From Novosphingobium silvae (GTDB lineage Bacteria > Pseudomonadota > Alphaproteobacteria > Sphingomonadales > Sphingomonadaceae): a DNA stretch of 64,000 nucleotides. The notes under the pieces are model-generated. The model ran no database searches. It saw only the letters and a program-made list of their open reading frames with translations, and had not been told where the DNA came from. Of this stretch, positions 40,532-50,934 are shown one piece after another; the stretch's first letter is position 1; every line of letters begins with the position of its first letter. The position numbers and the translations under genes are program-made. The stretch lies in the NCBI RefSeq assembly GCF_009856825.1, contig NZ_WVTD01000009.1, positions 101,510 through 165,509 of the forward strand, written 5' to 3'.

Positions 40532-41383
40532 ATGAAGTCTCGTCTTTTCGCCGGCGTTGCCGGACTAGCAGCCGCATTCCTCGTGGCGGCAACGCCCGCG
40601 ACAGCGCAGGAAGAAGCTCCCAGCGAAATCACCGTGACGGGAAGCGTCGGTCTCGTCACCGACTATCGCTTCCGCGGCGTTTCGCAGACCGACAAGGAAA
40701 TGGCGATCCAGGGCGGCATCACCGCCACCCACGCCAGTGGCTTCTATGTCGGCACCTGGGCGTCGAACCTCTCCGGATGGGGCACCTTCGGCGGATCGAA
40801 CATGGAACTCGACCTTGTGGGCGGCTTCGCGACCGAAGTCTCCAGCGGCGTCACGCTTGATGTCGGCCTCACCTGGTACATGTATCCGGGCGGCGCATCC
40901 GAAACCGATTTCGCCGAGCCTTACGTGAAGCTCTCGACCACTGTCGGTCCGGCCAAGGCGCTTTTGGGCGTCGCCTACGCCCCCAAGCAGCAGGCGCTTG
41001 GCCGCTGGTACAACGATGCCGATGCCTATGCATCCGGCATCCCGGACAACCCCGGCGCGAAGTCCGACAACTTCTACGTCTGGGGCGATGTCAGCGGCGG
41101 TATCCCGGATACCCCCGTGTCGCTCAAGGCGCACCTCGGCTACTCCGACGGCAACTCGGGCCTCGGCCCCAACGGCACCAGCGTCGCGCCCACCGGCAGC
41201 TACCTGGACTGGATGCTCGGCGCTGACCTTGCAGTAGGACCGGTCACGCTCGGCGTCGCATATGTCGATACCGACATCTCCAAGTCGGAATCCGCCTACC
41301 TGACGCCCAACTTCGCCTCCACCAAGAACGGATCGTCGATCGCCGGATCGACCGTCGTGTTCTCGCTCTCGGCGGCGTTCTGA
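40532..41383 (+). CDS. TorF-family putative porin
   Basis: 283 residues from ATG 40532 with GAGGG upstream. Signal peptide cut after ATAQ-type residues (VAATPATAQ). The mature protein starts SEITVTGSVGLVTDYRFRGVSQTDKEMAIQGGI, the diagnostic opening of TorF (Gcw_chp) proteins. Alternating beta strands run to a terminal Phe (VVFSLSAAF), so it is an outer-membrane barrel of ~12-14 strands. Substrate unknown. Confidence 0.88.
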   Translation: MKSRLFAGVAGLAAAFLVAATPATAQEEAPSEITVTGSVGLVTDYRFRGVSQTDKEMAIQGGITATHASGFYVGTWASNLSGWGTFGGSNMELDLVGGFATEVSSGVTLDVGLTWYMYPGGASETDFAEPYVKLSTTVGPAKALLGVAYAPKQQALGRWYNDADAYASGIPDNPGAKSDNFYVWGDVSGGIPDTPVSLKAHLGYSDGNSGLGPNGTSVAPTGSYLDWMLGADLAVGPVTLGVAYVDTDISKSESAYLTPNFASTKNGSSIAGSTVVFSLSAAF

Positions 41384-41940
41384 CGTAACGGCCCGTTCCC
41401 GTCCGGTTCTTCAGGACCGGGCGGGGCGGAGCGTTCGGCCGGTTCGGCGATCGACCGGGGCGTCCATGCTGCGCAATCGTAAGTACTTGTGACCCGATCG
41501 TCGTGCGTCAGCGGCGCAAATTTCCTGATGCTCGCGCACTTGATCCAAGCACAAGGCGTTCAATGCCCGCCGCTCAGGAAGATGTCGCCTGCATCCAGTG
41601 CGCAGCATTCGCGTTGAGAGCCATTTGATCGCCCGACATGGTCGCTTTGCGAGGCTACTCCGCCCAGAACAGGCACGACGGCGACACGTTGCGGTTAGAG
41701 AGGGACGGCGACGGCCTACTACGTGCGAGGGGCGTCGATGCCCTCTCACCGGGGTTCGTGGCGGTCTGGCCCGCGGGAGGCCCGCTGCCGGTTGCACGCA
41801 AGATCCCAAGGGCGCCGAATACGGCGTGCGGATCTGACGGGCCAACGGCTCGTCCCACTGGACCGCGGGAGGGATAACGGACGTCTGTGCCTGCGCACCT
41901 TGCCGCGCCGGCGGTGCTCTTCCGGAATCGAATCCCTGAA
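41384..41940. other. Intergenic region without a supported gene
   Basis: Over 550 bp between the porin and the typA terminator. Overlapping short frames exist on both strands, the best being 41638-41877 on plus, but none has a ribosome site or recognisable domain. The region could hold a small RNA; no promoter-terminator pair is clear. Confidence 0.4.
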
Positions 41941-41944
41941 CAGG

Positions 41945-41979
41945 AAAGGGGCGCAGCGGCATGACCGCTGCGCCCCTTT
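41945..41979. terminator. Bidirectional Rho-independent terminator, mainly for typA
   Basis: AAAGGGGCGCAGCGG (41945-41959) and its perfect 15-bp complement (41965-41979) around CATGA. T-runs occur on both strands. It lies 33 bp beyond the typA stop. Confidence 0.9.
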
Positions 41980-42011
41980 TCATTGCTCCGGCAGATCCGG
42001 AAGGAAACGCC

Positions 42012-43844
42012 TCAGGCGTTTTCCTTCTTGCGGCTCTGCTTCTTGCGCTCGTTCGGGTCGAGGATCGCCTTGCGCAGGCGGATCGACTGCGGCGTGACCT
42101 CCACCATCTCGTCGTCGTCGATGTAGGCGATCGCCTGCTCGAGCGTCATGACGCGCGGCGGAGTGAGGCGGATGGCGTCGTCCTTGCCGGTCGAACGGAA
42201 GTTCGTCAGCTGCTTCGACTTCATCGGGTTCACTTCGAGATCGTCGGTCTTCGCGTTCTCGCCGATCAACATGCCTTCGTAGATCTTTTCCTGCGGCTTG
42301 ATGAACAGCACGCCGCGATCCTCGAGGCTGTTGAGCGCGTAGCCCACGGCTTCACCGGTGCAGTTCGAGATAAGCACGCCGTTCTGACGGCCCTCGATCG
42401 GACCCTTGTGGAGGTCGTACTTCTCGAACAGGCGGTTCATGATGCCGGTGCCGCGCGTGTCCGAGAGGAACTCGCCGTGGTAGCCGATCAGGCCGCGCGA
42501 AGGCGCCGAGAAAGTGATGCGGGTCTTGCCCGAGCCCGAGGGACGCATGTCGGTCAGCTCGGCCTTGCGGCGCTGCATCTTCTCGACGACCGTGCCCGAG
42601 TGCTCGTCGTCCACGTCGATCACGACGGTTTCGTAAGGCTCGGTGCGGTTGCCGTTCTCGTCAGTGCCGAAGAGCACGCGCGGGCGGCTGATGCCCAGTT
42701 CGAACCCTTCGCGGCGCATCGTCTCGATGACGACGCCGAGCTGGAGTTCGCCGCGACCGGCGACTTCGAAGCTGTCCTTGTCGGCCGATTCGGTGACGCG
42801 AATGGCGACGTTGGTTTCCGCTTCGCGCATCAGGCGGTCGCGGATCATGCGGCTCGTCACCTTGTCACCCTCGCGGCCGGCGAGCGGCGAGTCGTTCACG
42901 GCGAAGCGCATCGCGAGCGTCGGCGGGTCGATTGGCTGCGCCTTGATCGGCACGCTGACCTGCGGGTCGGCGATGGTGTTGGCGACGGTCGCCCTCTCAA
43001 GACCGGCAAGGGCGATGATGTCGCCGGCGCGGGCTTCTTCCACGGGAACGCGCTCAAGGCCACGGAACGAGAGGACCTTGGTGGCGCGGCCCACTTCGAT
43101 CACCTTGCCGTCCATGTCGATGGCGCGGATCGGATCGTTGACCTTCAGCGTGCCCGACTGGACGCGGCCGGTAAGGACACGGCCCATGAAGTTGTCGCGG
43201 TCGAGCAGGGTGGCGAGGAAGGTGAAGGGCGCGTCCACGTCGAGGTTAGGCGCGGGGACGTGCTCGACGATCTTCTCGAACAGCGGGGTCAGCGTGCCTT
43301 CACGCGCATCCGGATCGTAGCTGGCGTAGCCGTTGCGGCCCGATGCATAGAGGGTCGGGAAATCGAGCTGCTCGTCGTTGGCGTCGAGGCTGACGAAGAG
43401 GTCGAACACTTCGTCGAGGACTTCGGCGTGGCGGCCGTCGGGGCGGTCGATCTTGTTGACGACGACGATCGGCTTGAGGCCAAGGCCGAGCGCCTTGCCG
43501 GTGACGAACTTGGTCTGCGGCATCGCGCCTTCCGAGCTGTCCACCAGCAGGACCACGCCGTCGACCATCGAGAGAATGCGTTCAACCTCGGCGCCGAAGT
43601 CGGCGTGGCCGGGCGTATCGACGATGTTGATGCGGTAGCCGTTCCACTCGATCGAGGTGGGCTTGGCGAGAATCGTGATCCCGCGCTCCTTCTCGAGGTC
43701 GTTCGAGTCCATCGCGCGCTCTTCCACGCGCTGGTTGTCACGGAAGGTGCCGGACTGGCGGAAGAGCTGGTCGACAAGCGTGGTTTTGCCGTGGTCGACG
43801 TGCGCGATGATCGCGATGTTGCGCAAGGGAAGCGGGGCGGACAT
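42012..43844 (-). CDS. typA: Translational GTPase TypA/BipA
   Basis: 610 residues, standard length. G1 AHVDHGKTT (14-22), G2 [16 protein letters not shown]3 [10 protein letters not shown]4 NKIDRPD. EF-G-like domains II, III and V follow, then the BipA-specific C-terminal domain ([18 protein letters not shown] through [29 protein letters not shown]). Binds ribosomes and aids assembly under stress and cold. Ends in a lysine-rich tail. Confidence 0.97.
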   Translation of the reverse strand: MSAPLPLRNIAIIAHVDHGKTTLVDQLFRQSGTFRDNQRVEERAMDSNDLEKERGITILAKPTSIEWNGYRINIVDTPGHADFGAEVERILSMVDGVVLLVDSSEGAMPQTKFVTGKALGLGLKPIVVVNKIDRPDGRHAEVLDEVFDLFVSLDANDEQLDFPTLYASGRNGYASYDPDAREGTLTPLFEKIVEHVPAPNLDVDAPFTFLATLLDRDNFMGRVLTGRVQSGTLKVNDPIRAIDMDGKVIEVGRATKVLSFRGLERVPVEEARAGDIIALAGLERATVANTIADPQVSVPIKAQPIDPPTLAMRFAVNDSPLAGREGDKVTSRMIRDRLMREAETNVAIRVTESADKDSFEVAGRGELQLGVVIETMRREGFELGISRPRVLFGTDENGNRTEPYETVVIDVDDEHSGTVVEKMQRRKAELTDMRPSGSGKTRITFSAPSRGLIGYHGEFLSDTRGTGIMNRLFEKYDLHKGPIEGRQNGVLISNCTGEAVGYALNSLEDRGVLFIKPQEKIYEGMLIGENAKTDDLEVNPMKSKQLTNFRSTGKDDAIRLTPPRVMTLEQAIAYIDDDEMVEVTPQSIRLRKAILDPNERKKQSRKKENA

Positions 43845-44145
43845 TCAGGGTCTTCTTTCGAAAGAGGGCGGCTTCGTGCAGATGCGTGCTGCACTGCAAA
43901 ATTTGCGCGCCATTAGCGGATGAGAGCCATTTCGGCAAGGGTGCTGCGATAGCTCGGGGCAGGGGCTGGCAGGGGCTGCGGGCAACGCATGAGCATACCG
44001 GCTTGTCTGCGCGGCTTGCGGGAACCGGCTTCCCAGTCCGCCGTTGCTCGCCGAAACTTTGTGCCTATAGTCCACGCCTGCAAGGCAAGAAAAATGGCGT
44101 GTCGCCGGGGGCGAAAGGATATTCGCGCCTAACAAGGGGAAAATC
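43845..44145. other. 301-bp divergent intergenic region
   Basis: Separates typA (minus) from the DUF805 gene (plus) and should contain both promoters. No RNA gene, repeat or convincing short gene was seen. Confidence 0.5.
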
Positions 44146-44610
44146 ATGCTCGAATACATGCTGATGCCGTTTCGCCGCTATGCCGAATTCAGCGGCCGTT
44201 CGCGGCGGATGGAATACTGGGCCTTCACCCTGCTCAACGTGATTGTCTACGCCGTGATCGTGATCCTCGCCATGGTGATGGGATTCTCGCTGACCACGCT
44301 GACCGAACTGGAAAGCGGCAACGCCTCCTCCGCTGCGATGGGAGGTGGGTTGATGGTTCTGACGGGCGTGGGCGGCCTCTACTTCCTTGCATCCTTCATC
44401 CCCAGCCTCGCGGTTGCGATCCGTCGGCTGCACGACCGTGATATGAGCGGTTGGTGGTACCTGGGCTTCGCGGTGATGGGCATCGTCCCCTTCGTAGGAT
44501 GGATCGCCAGCATCGCCTTCCTGGTGATCCTGTGCCTGCCGGGCACGCCGGGGCATAACCGGTTCGGCGCAGACCCCAAGGATCCGGCGGGTGCCGAGGT
44601 GTTTGCCTAA
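44146..44610 (+). CDS. DUF805 family membrane protein
   Basis: 154 residues with AAGGGGA before the ATG. The family pattern is clear: YAEFSGRSRRMEYWAFTLLN at the start, IRRLHDRDMSGWWYL before the third helix and PGTPGHNRFGADP at the end. Four transmembrane helices. Function of the family is not established. Confidence 0.9.
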   Translation: MLEYMLMPFRRYAEFSGRSRRMEYWAFTLLNVIVYAVIVILAMVMGFSLTTLTELESGNASSAAMGGGLMVLTGVGGLYFLASFIPSLAVAIRRLHDRDMSGWWYLGFAVMGIVPFVGWIASIAFLVILCLPGTPGHNRFGADPKDPAGAEVFA

Positions 44611-44695
44611 GGCATACCGACAGGCCGCCACGGCATGGGCGCCGCTCTCGTGAAAGCGAGGGCGGCGTCGTCGTATTCGGGTCTGGCGGGCGGGG

Positions 44696-47221
44696 TCAGA
44701 GGTCGCGCAGGGCAGCGGCGGGTTTTGCCCGCAGAAGCGGCAGGGACCCACCCAGAGCGAAGGCGAGGATCAGCACGAGACCGACGCCAAGCGCGGCAAG
44801 CACGCGAGGCCAGTCGGGCATCCAGCTGAACAGGAACAGCTTGACCACGACCAGCCAGGCCAGCGCGCTTCCCGCGATCAGTGCGACGGCTCCCAGGATC
44901 GCGACGATCAGTCCGTATTCGGTCATTTGCAAGGCCAGCAGCTGATGCCGGCTCGCGCCGAGGACGCGCAGGATCACAGTGTCGTAGGTCCTGCTTGCAC
45001 GCGCGGCGGCTATGGCTCCCAGCAGCACGGCAAGGCCCGCCAGCACCGTGACCGAGGCTGCGGCAAGGATGGCCGCCGACATCTGGTCGAGCAGGGTACG
45101 GGCGGTCTGGAGCACGCCGCCTGTCTCCACCACCGAGCTTGAAGGGAAAGCCCGTACGAGCGAGGGCAGCAACTGCGTGGTGGAGGCACCGGGCGGAACC
45201 TCGATCGTGGCGGCGAGGTTGTGAGGCGTGTCGCCGAGAGCGCCCGGCGAGAACACCAGCACGAAGTTGAAGCCGAGCGAGTCCCAGTCGATCCGGCGCA
45301 GTGCAGCGACCCTGGCGGTATGCTCCACGCCAAGGACGCCCACCGTGATATAGTCTCCCACCTTCAGGCCGATCGCCCTGGCAAGATCCTGGTCGACCGA
45401 GACGAGCGGCTCGCCCGCCGGGATTTCCGGCCACCACTCGCCCGAAGTTACGGTGCTGCCTTCCGGGATGCCGACCGAGTAGGTCACGCCCCGCTCGCCC
45501 CTCAAGGCCCACGCGCCTTCGGGGAGATCCTTGCCGAGTGAGGCGACCTTGGTCATCTGGTCTCGGGGACCATAGGCGATGATGCGCCCGCGCAGGTTCG
45601 GGACCAGCCTGAGCCTGGCGCCCGGGACGAGCCGCTGAACGGTGGAGCGGAAATTCGCGGCGCCATCTCGCGGAAGGTCGATGACGAAGAAGTCGGGCGC
45701 GCGCTCCGGAACGGTGCGGCGAATGTTGGCTTCAAGGCTGGTCTGCACCGCCGCGATCAGTACGAAAGCCGAAAGCCCGAAGCCAAGCGCCGTCACCAGC
45801 GCGCCGGTCTGGGCGCCGGGACGATGAAGGTTTGCAAGGCCGGCGCGCAGCATCGGGCTTTTCGGCCTCGGCAGGCTTGCCGCCAGCTTGCGAATCCCGA
45901 CGCCGATCAGCGCGAGGACGGCCAGCATCGCTGCCGAGCCACCCAGGAAGCCCAGCGTCACCAGCGGCTGCGCGGCATTGACGAGAGCCAGCGCCGCGAT
46001 AGCCGCAAGGCCAAGGCCCACTGGCAATGCCAGCGCCCTACGGTCGGCGGCCAGCGGGACCACGCGCGAGCGCATCAGCGCCATTGCTGGCCATCCTCGC
46101 GCCCGGACCAGCGGCGGCGCGGCGAAGACGAGCGCGACGAGGAGGCCATAGGCGGCAGCCGTGGCCAACGCGGCGGGAGATACGATGAAGCCGGTTTCGA
46201 CCGGAAGCAGGCTTTTGAGCGCTGCGGCGAGCAGGGGCGTCACCATCACCCCTGCGGCAAGGCCCGCAACGCTTCCCGCCAGCGCCGCGGCGCCCACCTG
46301 CAGGAGATAGATCCGCGCGATGTCGCCGCTTGCCGCGCCCAGCACCTTGAGCGTCGCGATCGATGTGCGCCGCGCCTCGAGATAGGATGATACGCCGCCG
46401 CCGATTCCGATGCCGGCGATCACCAGCGCGGCCAGTCCCACCAGCACCAGGAACTCGCCCATGCGGGTGACGAACCGTTTGGTCGAGGGCGAGGCGGCGA
46501 GGCGGGTGCGCGTCTCGAAAGCGGTATCGCCGAACCGCGCCTTCAGGGCATCGATGACCGGGTCGGGAGCGCGTGCGGGATCGGAGAAGCGTACCCGCAC
46601 CACGCTGCGGTACATGGCGCCGGGGCTGGTGAGGCCGGCACTTTCGGGAAGTGTGAGCGGGGCGATCACGCTGTCGCCAAGGGCAAAGCCCTCGCTCATC
46701 TGCTCGGGGTCGGAAGCGATGATACCGCCGACCTTGACGGGCACCCCGCCGATGTCGATGAAGTTGCCTGTGCGCACGCCGAGGCGGGCGGCGGTGCCCT
46801 TGGCGATCCACGCGGTGCCGGGCGGCGGGGCGGCGACGTGGCGGCCATCGGCGAGCGCAAGCCTGCCGTATAGCGGCCAGCGCTGGTCCACCGCTTTCAG
46901 CGCTACCGGCGCCGACTGGTCGCCGCGGGTCGCGATGGCCTGCAGCCTGAGCCCTTGCGAAACAGTGCCGAACCGGCGAACCGCGGCGTTCTCCTCGGCG
47001 CTCAAGCGGCGCTGCCAGACCCGCAGCTCGATGTCGCCGCCCAGGATCTCGCGCCCGCGTGAGCCCAGTTCCTTCTCGATGGAGCCCGTCAGTGTTCCGA
47101 TGGCCGCGATCGCGCCCACGCCGAGGAACAGGCAGACCAGCAACAGTCGAAGGCCCTTGAAGCGCGCTGACAAGTCGCGCCGCGCGATCGTCCAGGCAGT
47201 CCGCCAGGGGAGCGCGGTCAT
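44696..47221 (-). CDS. ABC transporter permease, YbbP-like (two FtsX domains)
   Basis: 841 residues from ATG 47221 (TTG 47227 possible). Opens TALPWRTAWTIARRDLSARFKGLRLLLVCLFLGVGA. Two FtsX domains, each with a periplasmic MacB-like insert and multiple helices (about 250-400 and 720-841), matching the YbbP architecture. Downstream of and co-directional with the YbbA-like ATPase (45-bp gap). Such systems extract or export lipophilic compounds from the inner membrane. The divergent TesA-like esterase completes the usual ybbA-ybbP-tesA neighbourhood. Confidence 0.88.
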   Translation of the reverse strand: MTALPWRTAWTIARRDLSARFKGLRLLLVCLFLGVGAIAAIGTLTGSIEKELGSRGREILGGDIELRVWQRRLSAEENAAVRRFGTVSQGLRLQAIATRGDQSAPVALKAVDQRWPLYGRLALADGRHVAAPPPGTAWIAKGTAARLGVRTGNFIDIGGVPVKVGGIIASDPEQMSEGFALGDSVIAPLTLPESAGLTSPGAMYRSVVRVRFSDPARAPDPVIDALKARFGDTAFETRTRLAASPSTKRFVTRMGEFLVLVGLAALVIAGIGIGGGVSSYLEARRTSIATLKVLGAASGDIARIYLLQVGAAALAGSVAGLAAGVMVTPLLAAALKSLLPVETGFIVSPAALATAAAYGLLVALVFAAPPLVRARGWPAMALMRSRVVPLAADRRALALPVGLGLAAIAALALVNAAQPLVTLGFLGGSAAMLAVLALIGVGIRKLAASLPRPKSPMLRAGLANLHRPGAQTGALVTALGFGLSAFVLIAAVQTSLEANIRRTVPERAPDFFVIDLPRDGAANFRSTVQRLVPGARLRLVPNLRGRIIAYGPRDQMTKVASLGKDLPEGAWALRGERGVTYSVGIPEGSTVTSGEWWPEIPAGEPLVSVDQDLARAIGLKVGDYITVGVLGVEHTARVAALRRIDWDSLGFNFVLVFSPGALGDTPHNLAATIEVPPGASTTQLLPSLVRAFPSSSVVETGGVLQTARTLLDQMSAAILAAASVTVLAGLAVLLGAIAAARASRTYDTVILRVLGASRHQLLALQMTEYGLIVAILGAVALIAGSALAWLVVVKLFLFSWMPDWPRVLAALGVGLVLILAFALGGSLPLLRAKPAAALRDL

Positions 47222-47266
47222 GGGCAAGATCTCATGCCGGTGAGGGCAGTTCGCAAGGTCCGATTC

Positions 47267-48001
47267 TCAGCCACGCTGCGCACCTGTCGTGTCGGTCGCA
47301 ATCCGCCCGTCCGCCAGCGTGACCACCCGTTCGCACTGCCGGGCAAGCGCCTCGTCATGGGTGATGATCAGCAGTGTCGCGCCGGCCTCGGCCCGGCGGG
47401 CGAAAAGGAGGTCGACGATGGCAGCTCCCGTCCGGCCGTCCAGGTTGCCCGTGGGCTCGTCGGCGAAGACCAGGGCAGGGCGCGGAGCCAGTGCCCGCGC
47501 GATGGCGACCCGCTGCTGCTCGCCGCCCGAAAGCTGGGCCGGATAGTGCGACAGGCGATGACCGAGCCCCACGGCGGCGAGTTCAGCTTCCGCCCTGCCG
47601 CGCGCGTCGGGCATGCCTGCCAGTTCCATCGGCGTGGCGACGTTCTCCAGCGCCGTCATCGTCGGCAGGAGATGGAATGCCTGCAGCACTACTCCGATCC
47701 GTCCACGCCGCGCGCGGGCGAGATCGTCTTCGCTCATTCCCGCGAAGTCGTGGCCGGCGACGCGCAGCTCTCCCGATGTCGCTCGCTCCAGCCCGCAGAG
47801 CACCGCCATGAGCGAGGACTTGCCGGAGCCCGACGGCCCCAGGAGGGCAAGTGTCTGACCCTGCGGCACGGCAAGGTCGATGCCTTTCAGGATTTCAACC
47901 GCACTCGGCCCGGAACCCAGCGTGAGCCGCAGGTTCGAGGCGAGGATGGTGGGAGTGGAGGCAGCGGCGGGCGGGTGGGCAGGACTTGTCACGGCTCCCA
48001 T
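47267..48001 (-). CDS. ABC transporter ATP-binding protein, YbbA-like
   Basis: 244 residues from ATG 48001. Walker [11 protein letters not shown]-loop [17 protein letters not shown], signature [15 protein letters not shown], Walker [13 protein letters not shown] and H-loop ITHDEA; all present. Belongs to the MacB/LolD/YbbA group that partners FtsX-type permeases. Pairs with the 44696-47221 permease. Confidence 0.92.
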   Translation of the reverse strand: MGAVTSPAHPPAAASTPTILASNLRLTLGSGPSAVEILKGIDLAVPQGQTLALLGPSGSGKSSLMAVLCGLERATSGELRVAGHDFAGMSEDDLARARRGRIGVVLQAFHLLPTMTALENVATPMELAGMPDARGRAEAELAAVGLGHRLSHYPAQLSGGEQQRVAIARALAPRPALVFADEPTGNLDGRTGAAIVDLLFARRAEAGATLLIITHDEALARQCERVVTLADGRIATDTTGAQRG

Positions 48002-48051
48002 ATGGGCTAGCACCACGCCGTCCGACAAGTCGGACCCGAAAGGAGTTTGCC

Positions 48052-48768
48052 TTGCGCCGCGTTTCCCTCGTCCTCCTTGCCGCTTCCGTGCTCGCCGTTG
48101 CCGCCTGCGACCGCTCCGCTCCGCCGCCCCCGGAATCGAGCGAAAGCGCTCTCGATGCGCCGCCGCGCATACCGGTTGTGGGGCCGGAGCGGCGCATCTT
48201 GGCTTTCGGGGATTCGCTTCTTGCGGGGTATGGACTGGAAGATGGCGAGAGCTATCCCGACCGGCTCGAGCAGGCGCTGCGCGCGCGCGGCGTGAACGCG
48301 CGGATCGCGAACGCGGGCGTTTCGGGCGATACCACGGCCGCCGGGCTCCAGCGACTGAACTACACGCTGGAGAGCCAGTCGCAAAAGCCGGAGCTGGCGA
48401 TCGTCAGCCTTGGCGGGAACGACATGCTGCGCTCGCTCCCGCCTGCACAGACGCGGGACAATCTGGAAGCGATCCTCAAGAAGCTGCACGGGCAGGGCAT
48501 CCGCGTCGTTCTGCTTGGCATGCTCGCCGCGCCAAACCTTGGACGGGATTATGCGCAGGGCTTTAACCCCATCTATCCGCAGCTTGCCGAGAAGTACGAC
48601 GCCGTGCTTGTCCCGTTCTTTCTCCAGCCGGTGTTCGACAAGCCCGACCTTATGCAGGACGATCACGTCCACCCGACCGCGATCGGCATCGACGCCATCG
48701 TTGCCGCGACCGTGGACGATGTCGAGGATGCCCTGCCGAAAGAGCCTGTGAGGCAGGGCGCCCGCTAG
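48052..48768 (+). CDS. SGNH arylesterase/thioesterase I, TesA-like lipoprotein
   Basis: 238 residues from TTG 48052, with AGGAG six bases upstream; no better start exists. Lipoprotein signal VSLVLLAASVLAVAAC (Cys19). SGNH blocks: GDS with Ser55 (LAFGDSLLAGYG), the Gly block in NAGVSGDTTAAGL, Asn in SLGGNDMLRS, and Asp-His in DDHVHPTAIG. Hydrolyses acyl esters/thioesters in the periplasm. Divergent from the ybbA-like gene. E. coli TesA is periplasmic but not a lipoprotein. Confidence 0.9.
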   Translation: MRRVSLVLLAASVLAVAACDRSAPPPPESSESALDAPPRIPVVGPERRILAFGDSLLAGYGLEDGESYPDRLEQALRARGVNARIANAGVSGDTTAAGLQRLNYTLESQSQKPELAIVSLGGNDMLRSLPPAQTRDNLEAILKKLHGQGIRVVLLGMLAAPNLGRDYAQGFNPIYPQLAEKYDAVLVPFFLQPVFDKPDLMQDDHVHPTAIGIDAIVAATVDDVEDALPKEPVRQGAR

Positions 48769-48774
48769 CTCACC

Positions 48775-49860
48775 CTAGCTAACTCTGGCCACGGTGCCGC
48801 CGCGCACGTCCCAGACTGCGGCTTCGGCCGCGATGGCTTCGAACGGAGCGAGTTCGGTGCCCGTCAGCCACACTTGCGAGGAACCCGCGCGCAGTCTGTC
48901 GAAAAGGGCTTCTCGCCGCACCGGATCGAGATGGGCGGCGACTTCGTCCAGCAGCAGGAGACGGGGCCGGGCTTCGCCGGTGTTTTCCAGAAGCTGCGAA
49001 TGGGCGAGCGTAACGGAGATAAGCATCGCCTTCTGTTCGCCGGTTGAGCATTCGGACGCGGGCTGGCCCTTGCCGGCCATGGTCACGGCGAGTTCGTCGC
49101 GGTGGGGGCCGGTGAGAGTGCGCTGGGCGGCGCGTTCGCGCGGGCGTCCCTCGCGCAGAGCGGCGACGAGAGCATCCGCCTCCAGCGGACCGCCGGGCAA
49201 GTAAGAAAGCGATGGGCGGGCAAAGGGCGCGTCGGGAAGGGCGACCAATGCACTTTCCAGCCGTGCTACGAGACTGGCGCGGGCGGCGGCGACGAGTGCG
49301 CCGGCTTCGGCGACCTGCATTTCGACGGCATCGAGCCACCGCGGATCGGGCCCGCGCTCGTCGGAGAGAAGGCGATTGCGTTCGCGCAGCGAAGCCTCGA
49401 GGCGCGCTGCGTTGCCTGCATGTGCAGGGTCGATCGCAAGCACCAGGCGATCGAGGAAGCGCCGCCGCGCGCCCGCACCCTCCACGAAAAGACGGTCCAT
49501 CGCAGGGGTCAGCCATCCGATCGACAGCCATTCGGCAAGGCCGATCGCCGTGCCGGCAGCGCCGTTCACCTGCACCAGCCGGCGGCCGGGTCGCTCCGCC
49601 GAAACGCCCGTGCCGAGCCGGACCGGATCGGCCAGCATGAGGTCGGCGCTCACCGCAAAGCCGCCATCACCCTGATGCGATGGCACCTCTGAAAGCTGCG
49701 CGCGGCGCAGGCCGCGGCCGGGCGCCAGCAGGCTTATGGCTTCAAGCACGTTGGTCTTGCCCGCCCCGTTCTCGCCGACCAGCAGGTTGAACTGCGCCGT
49801 TCCCTCGACCACGGTCTCGGCGTGGTTGCGAAAACGGGACAGGAGGATGCGATCCAGCAT
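48775..49860 (-). CDS. recF: DNA replication and repair protein RecF
   Basis: 361 residues. Walker A GENGAGKTN (29-37), the opening ILLSRFRNHAETVV, a LRERNRLL coiled-coil segment, signature ASECSTGEQKAMLISVTLAHSQLL and Walker B LLLLDEVAAHLDPVRR. Loads RecA at gaps with RecO and RecR. Its 3' end converges on the TesA-like gene six bp away. It is not next to dnaN, unlike in many bacteria. Confidence 0.95.
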   Translation of the reverse strand: MLDRILLSRFRNHAETVVEGTAQFNLLVGENGAGKTNVLEAISLLAPGRGLRRAQLSEVPSHQGDGGFAVSADLMLADPVRLGTGVSAERPGRRLVQVNGAAGTAIGLAEWLSIGWLTPAMDRLFVEGAGARRRFLDRLVLAIDPAHAGNAARLEASLRERNRLLSDERGPDPRWLDAVEMQVAEAGALVAAARASLVARLESALVALPDAPFARPSLSYLPGGPLEADALVAALREGRPRERAAQRTLTGPHRDELAVTMAGKGQPASECSTGEQKAMLISVTLAHSQLLENTGEARPRLLLLDEVAAHLDPVRREALFDRLRAGSSQVWLTGTELAPFEAIAAEAAVWDVRGGTVARVS

Positions 49861-49891
49861 CGGGGCGGCCTAGCCGCTCAGCGCCCGGTGC

Positions 49892-50650
49892 TCAATCTCG
49901 GAGCGGCCGGGCCGTGGCGAAGGGGGAGAAATTCGTCTTCTCGTCGAACACCTCCACGCCTTCGCGGCGCTTGAGCCAGCCGACGACAGCATAGGTTGCA
50001 GGCGTAAGGATCACCTCCCAAGCGACTTTCATCGCCCAGTTGGTGACCATTACCGTCAGCACCTGCCCGGTGGTCCAGGTGCCGAGGAAGGCGATGGGAT
50101 AGAACAGCAGGCTGTCTATCGCCTGCCCGAACACCGTCGATCCGATGGTGCGCGTCCACAGGTGCTTGCCGCCGGTCAGCAGCTTCATCTTGGCCAGCAC
50201 GAACGAGTTGACGAACTCGCCCGCCCAGAAAGCCGTGATTGAGGCGATCACGATCCGCCAGGTCGAGCCGAACACGGCTTCATAGGACGCCTGCCCGCCC
50301 CACCCTTGGGATGGAGGAAGAGCCACGACGACGAAGCTCATGAAGGCCATGAACACCAGCGCGAAGAAACCGGCCCAGACGCAGCGCCGGGCGTTGGCAT
50401 AGCCATAGACTTCGGTCAGCACGTCGCCGATGACGTAGCTGACCGGGAAGAACAGGATGCCCGCGCCGAACGTCACGCCCCCCAGCGATGCCAGCTTGGA
50501 AGCTCCAATGAGGTTGGAAAGCAGCAGGATGGCGACGAAGGCCACCATCACATAGTCGAAGTACCGGAAGTGCCGTCGCCCGCCTTCCGCACCATCGATA
50601 CGAGCGAGGCGCGGGGATGATGAAGAGGATGCGTGGGTGCTGCCGTTCAT
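49892..50650 (-). CDS. Queuosine-precursor transporter (YhhQ/QueT-type, DUF165)
   Basis: 252 residues from ATG 50650; the frame upstream runs into tRNA-Arg and is not coding. About six helices. FRYFDYVMVAFVAILLLSNLIGASK, FPVSYVIGDVLTEVYGYANARRCVWAGF and FGQAIDSLLFYPIAFLG are hallmark YhhQ segments. Imports preQ0/preQ1 for tRNA queuosine. No riboswitch was recognised upstream. Confidence 0.9.
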   Translation of the reverse strand: MNGSTHASSSSSPRLARIDGAEGGRRHFRYFDYVMVAFVAILLLSNLIGASKLASLGGVTFGAGILFFPVSYVIGDVLTEVYGYANARRCVWAGFFALVFMAFMSFVVVALPPSQGWGGQASYEAVFGSTWRIVIASITAFWAGEFVNSFVLAKMKLLTGGKHLWTRTIGSTVFGQAIDSLLFYPIAFLGTWTTGQVLTVMVTNWAMKVAWEVILTPATYAVVGWLKRREGVEVFDEKTNFSPFATARPLRD

Positions 50651-50746
50651 GCCGGTTGCGTAACCTGCCAATCCGGAGCCGCAAAGCACAAGTTTGCGTA
50701 TGTCCGGTTTGCCAAGCAGCGCAACCACGCTATGGGAAACCAGCGC

Positions 50747-50823
50747 GCGCCCGTAGCTCAGCTGGATAGAGCACGAGCCTTCTAAGCTTGGGGTCACAGG
50801 TTCGAACCCTGTCGGGCGCGCCA
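50747..50823 (+). tRNA. tRNA-Arg(TCT)
   Basis: 77-nt cloverleaf: acceptor GCGCCCG/CGGGCGC, D-arm TAGCTCAGCTGGATAGAGC, anticodon loop CTTCTAA (TCT), T-arm CAGGTTCGAACCCTG, discriminator G and encoded CCA. A plausible promoter (TTGCCA-N16-TATGGG) lies at 50709-50736. Confidence 0.97.
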
Positions 50824-50934
50824 GTGTTTCTGCCGTCTCCCTGCTTTTGATGCTTCCTTGGAGGAGAGCAGCATGCGGAGCCATACGCCCCGCGTATCGG
50901 CTCACGGCACGGCATGAGCAGGCATGCAATCCTG

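Noticed and set aside
41638..41877. 79-codon plus-strand frame between porin and typA
   Set aside because: Reads somewhat protein-like but has no ribosome site or family, and overlaps other equally open frames.
41400..41940. Possible 6S or other housekeeping RNA
   Set aside because: No conserved 6S-like bubble or closing stems could be convincingly drawn.
41961..43916. 651-codon plus-strand frame over typA
   Set aside because: Mirror frame of typA, which has all GTPase motifs; the antisense product is Val/Asp/Arg-rich shadow sequence.
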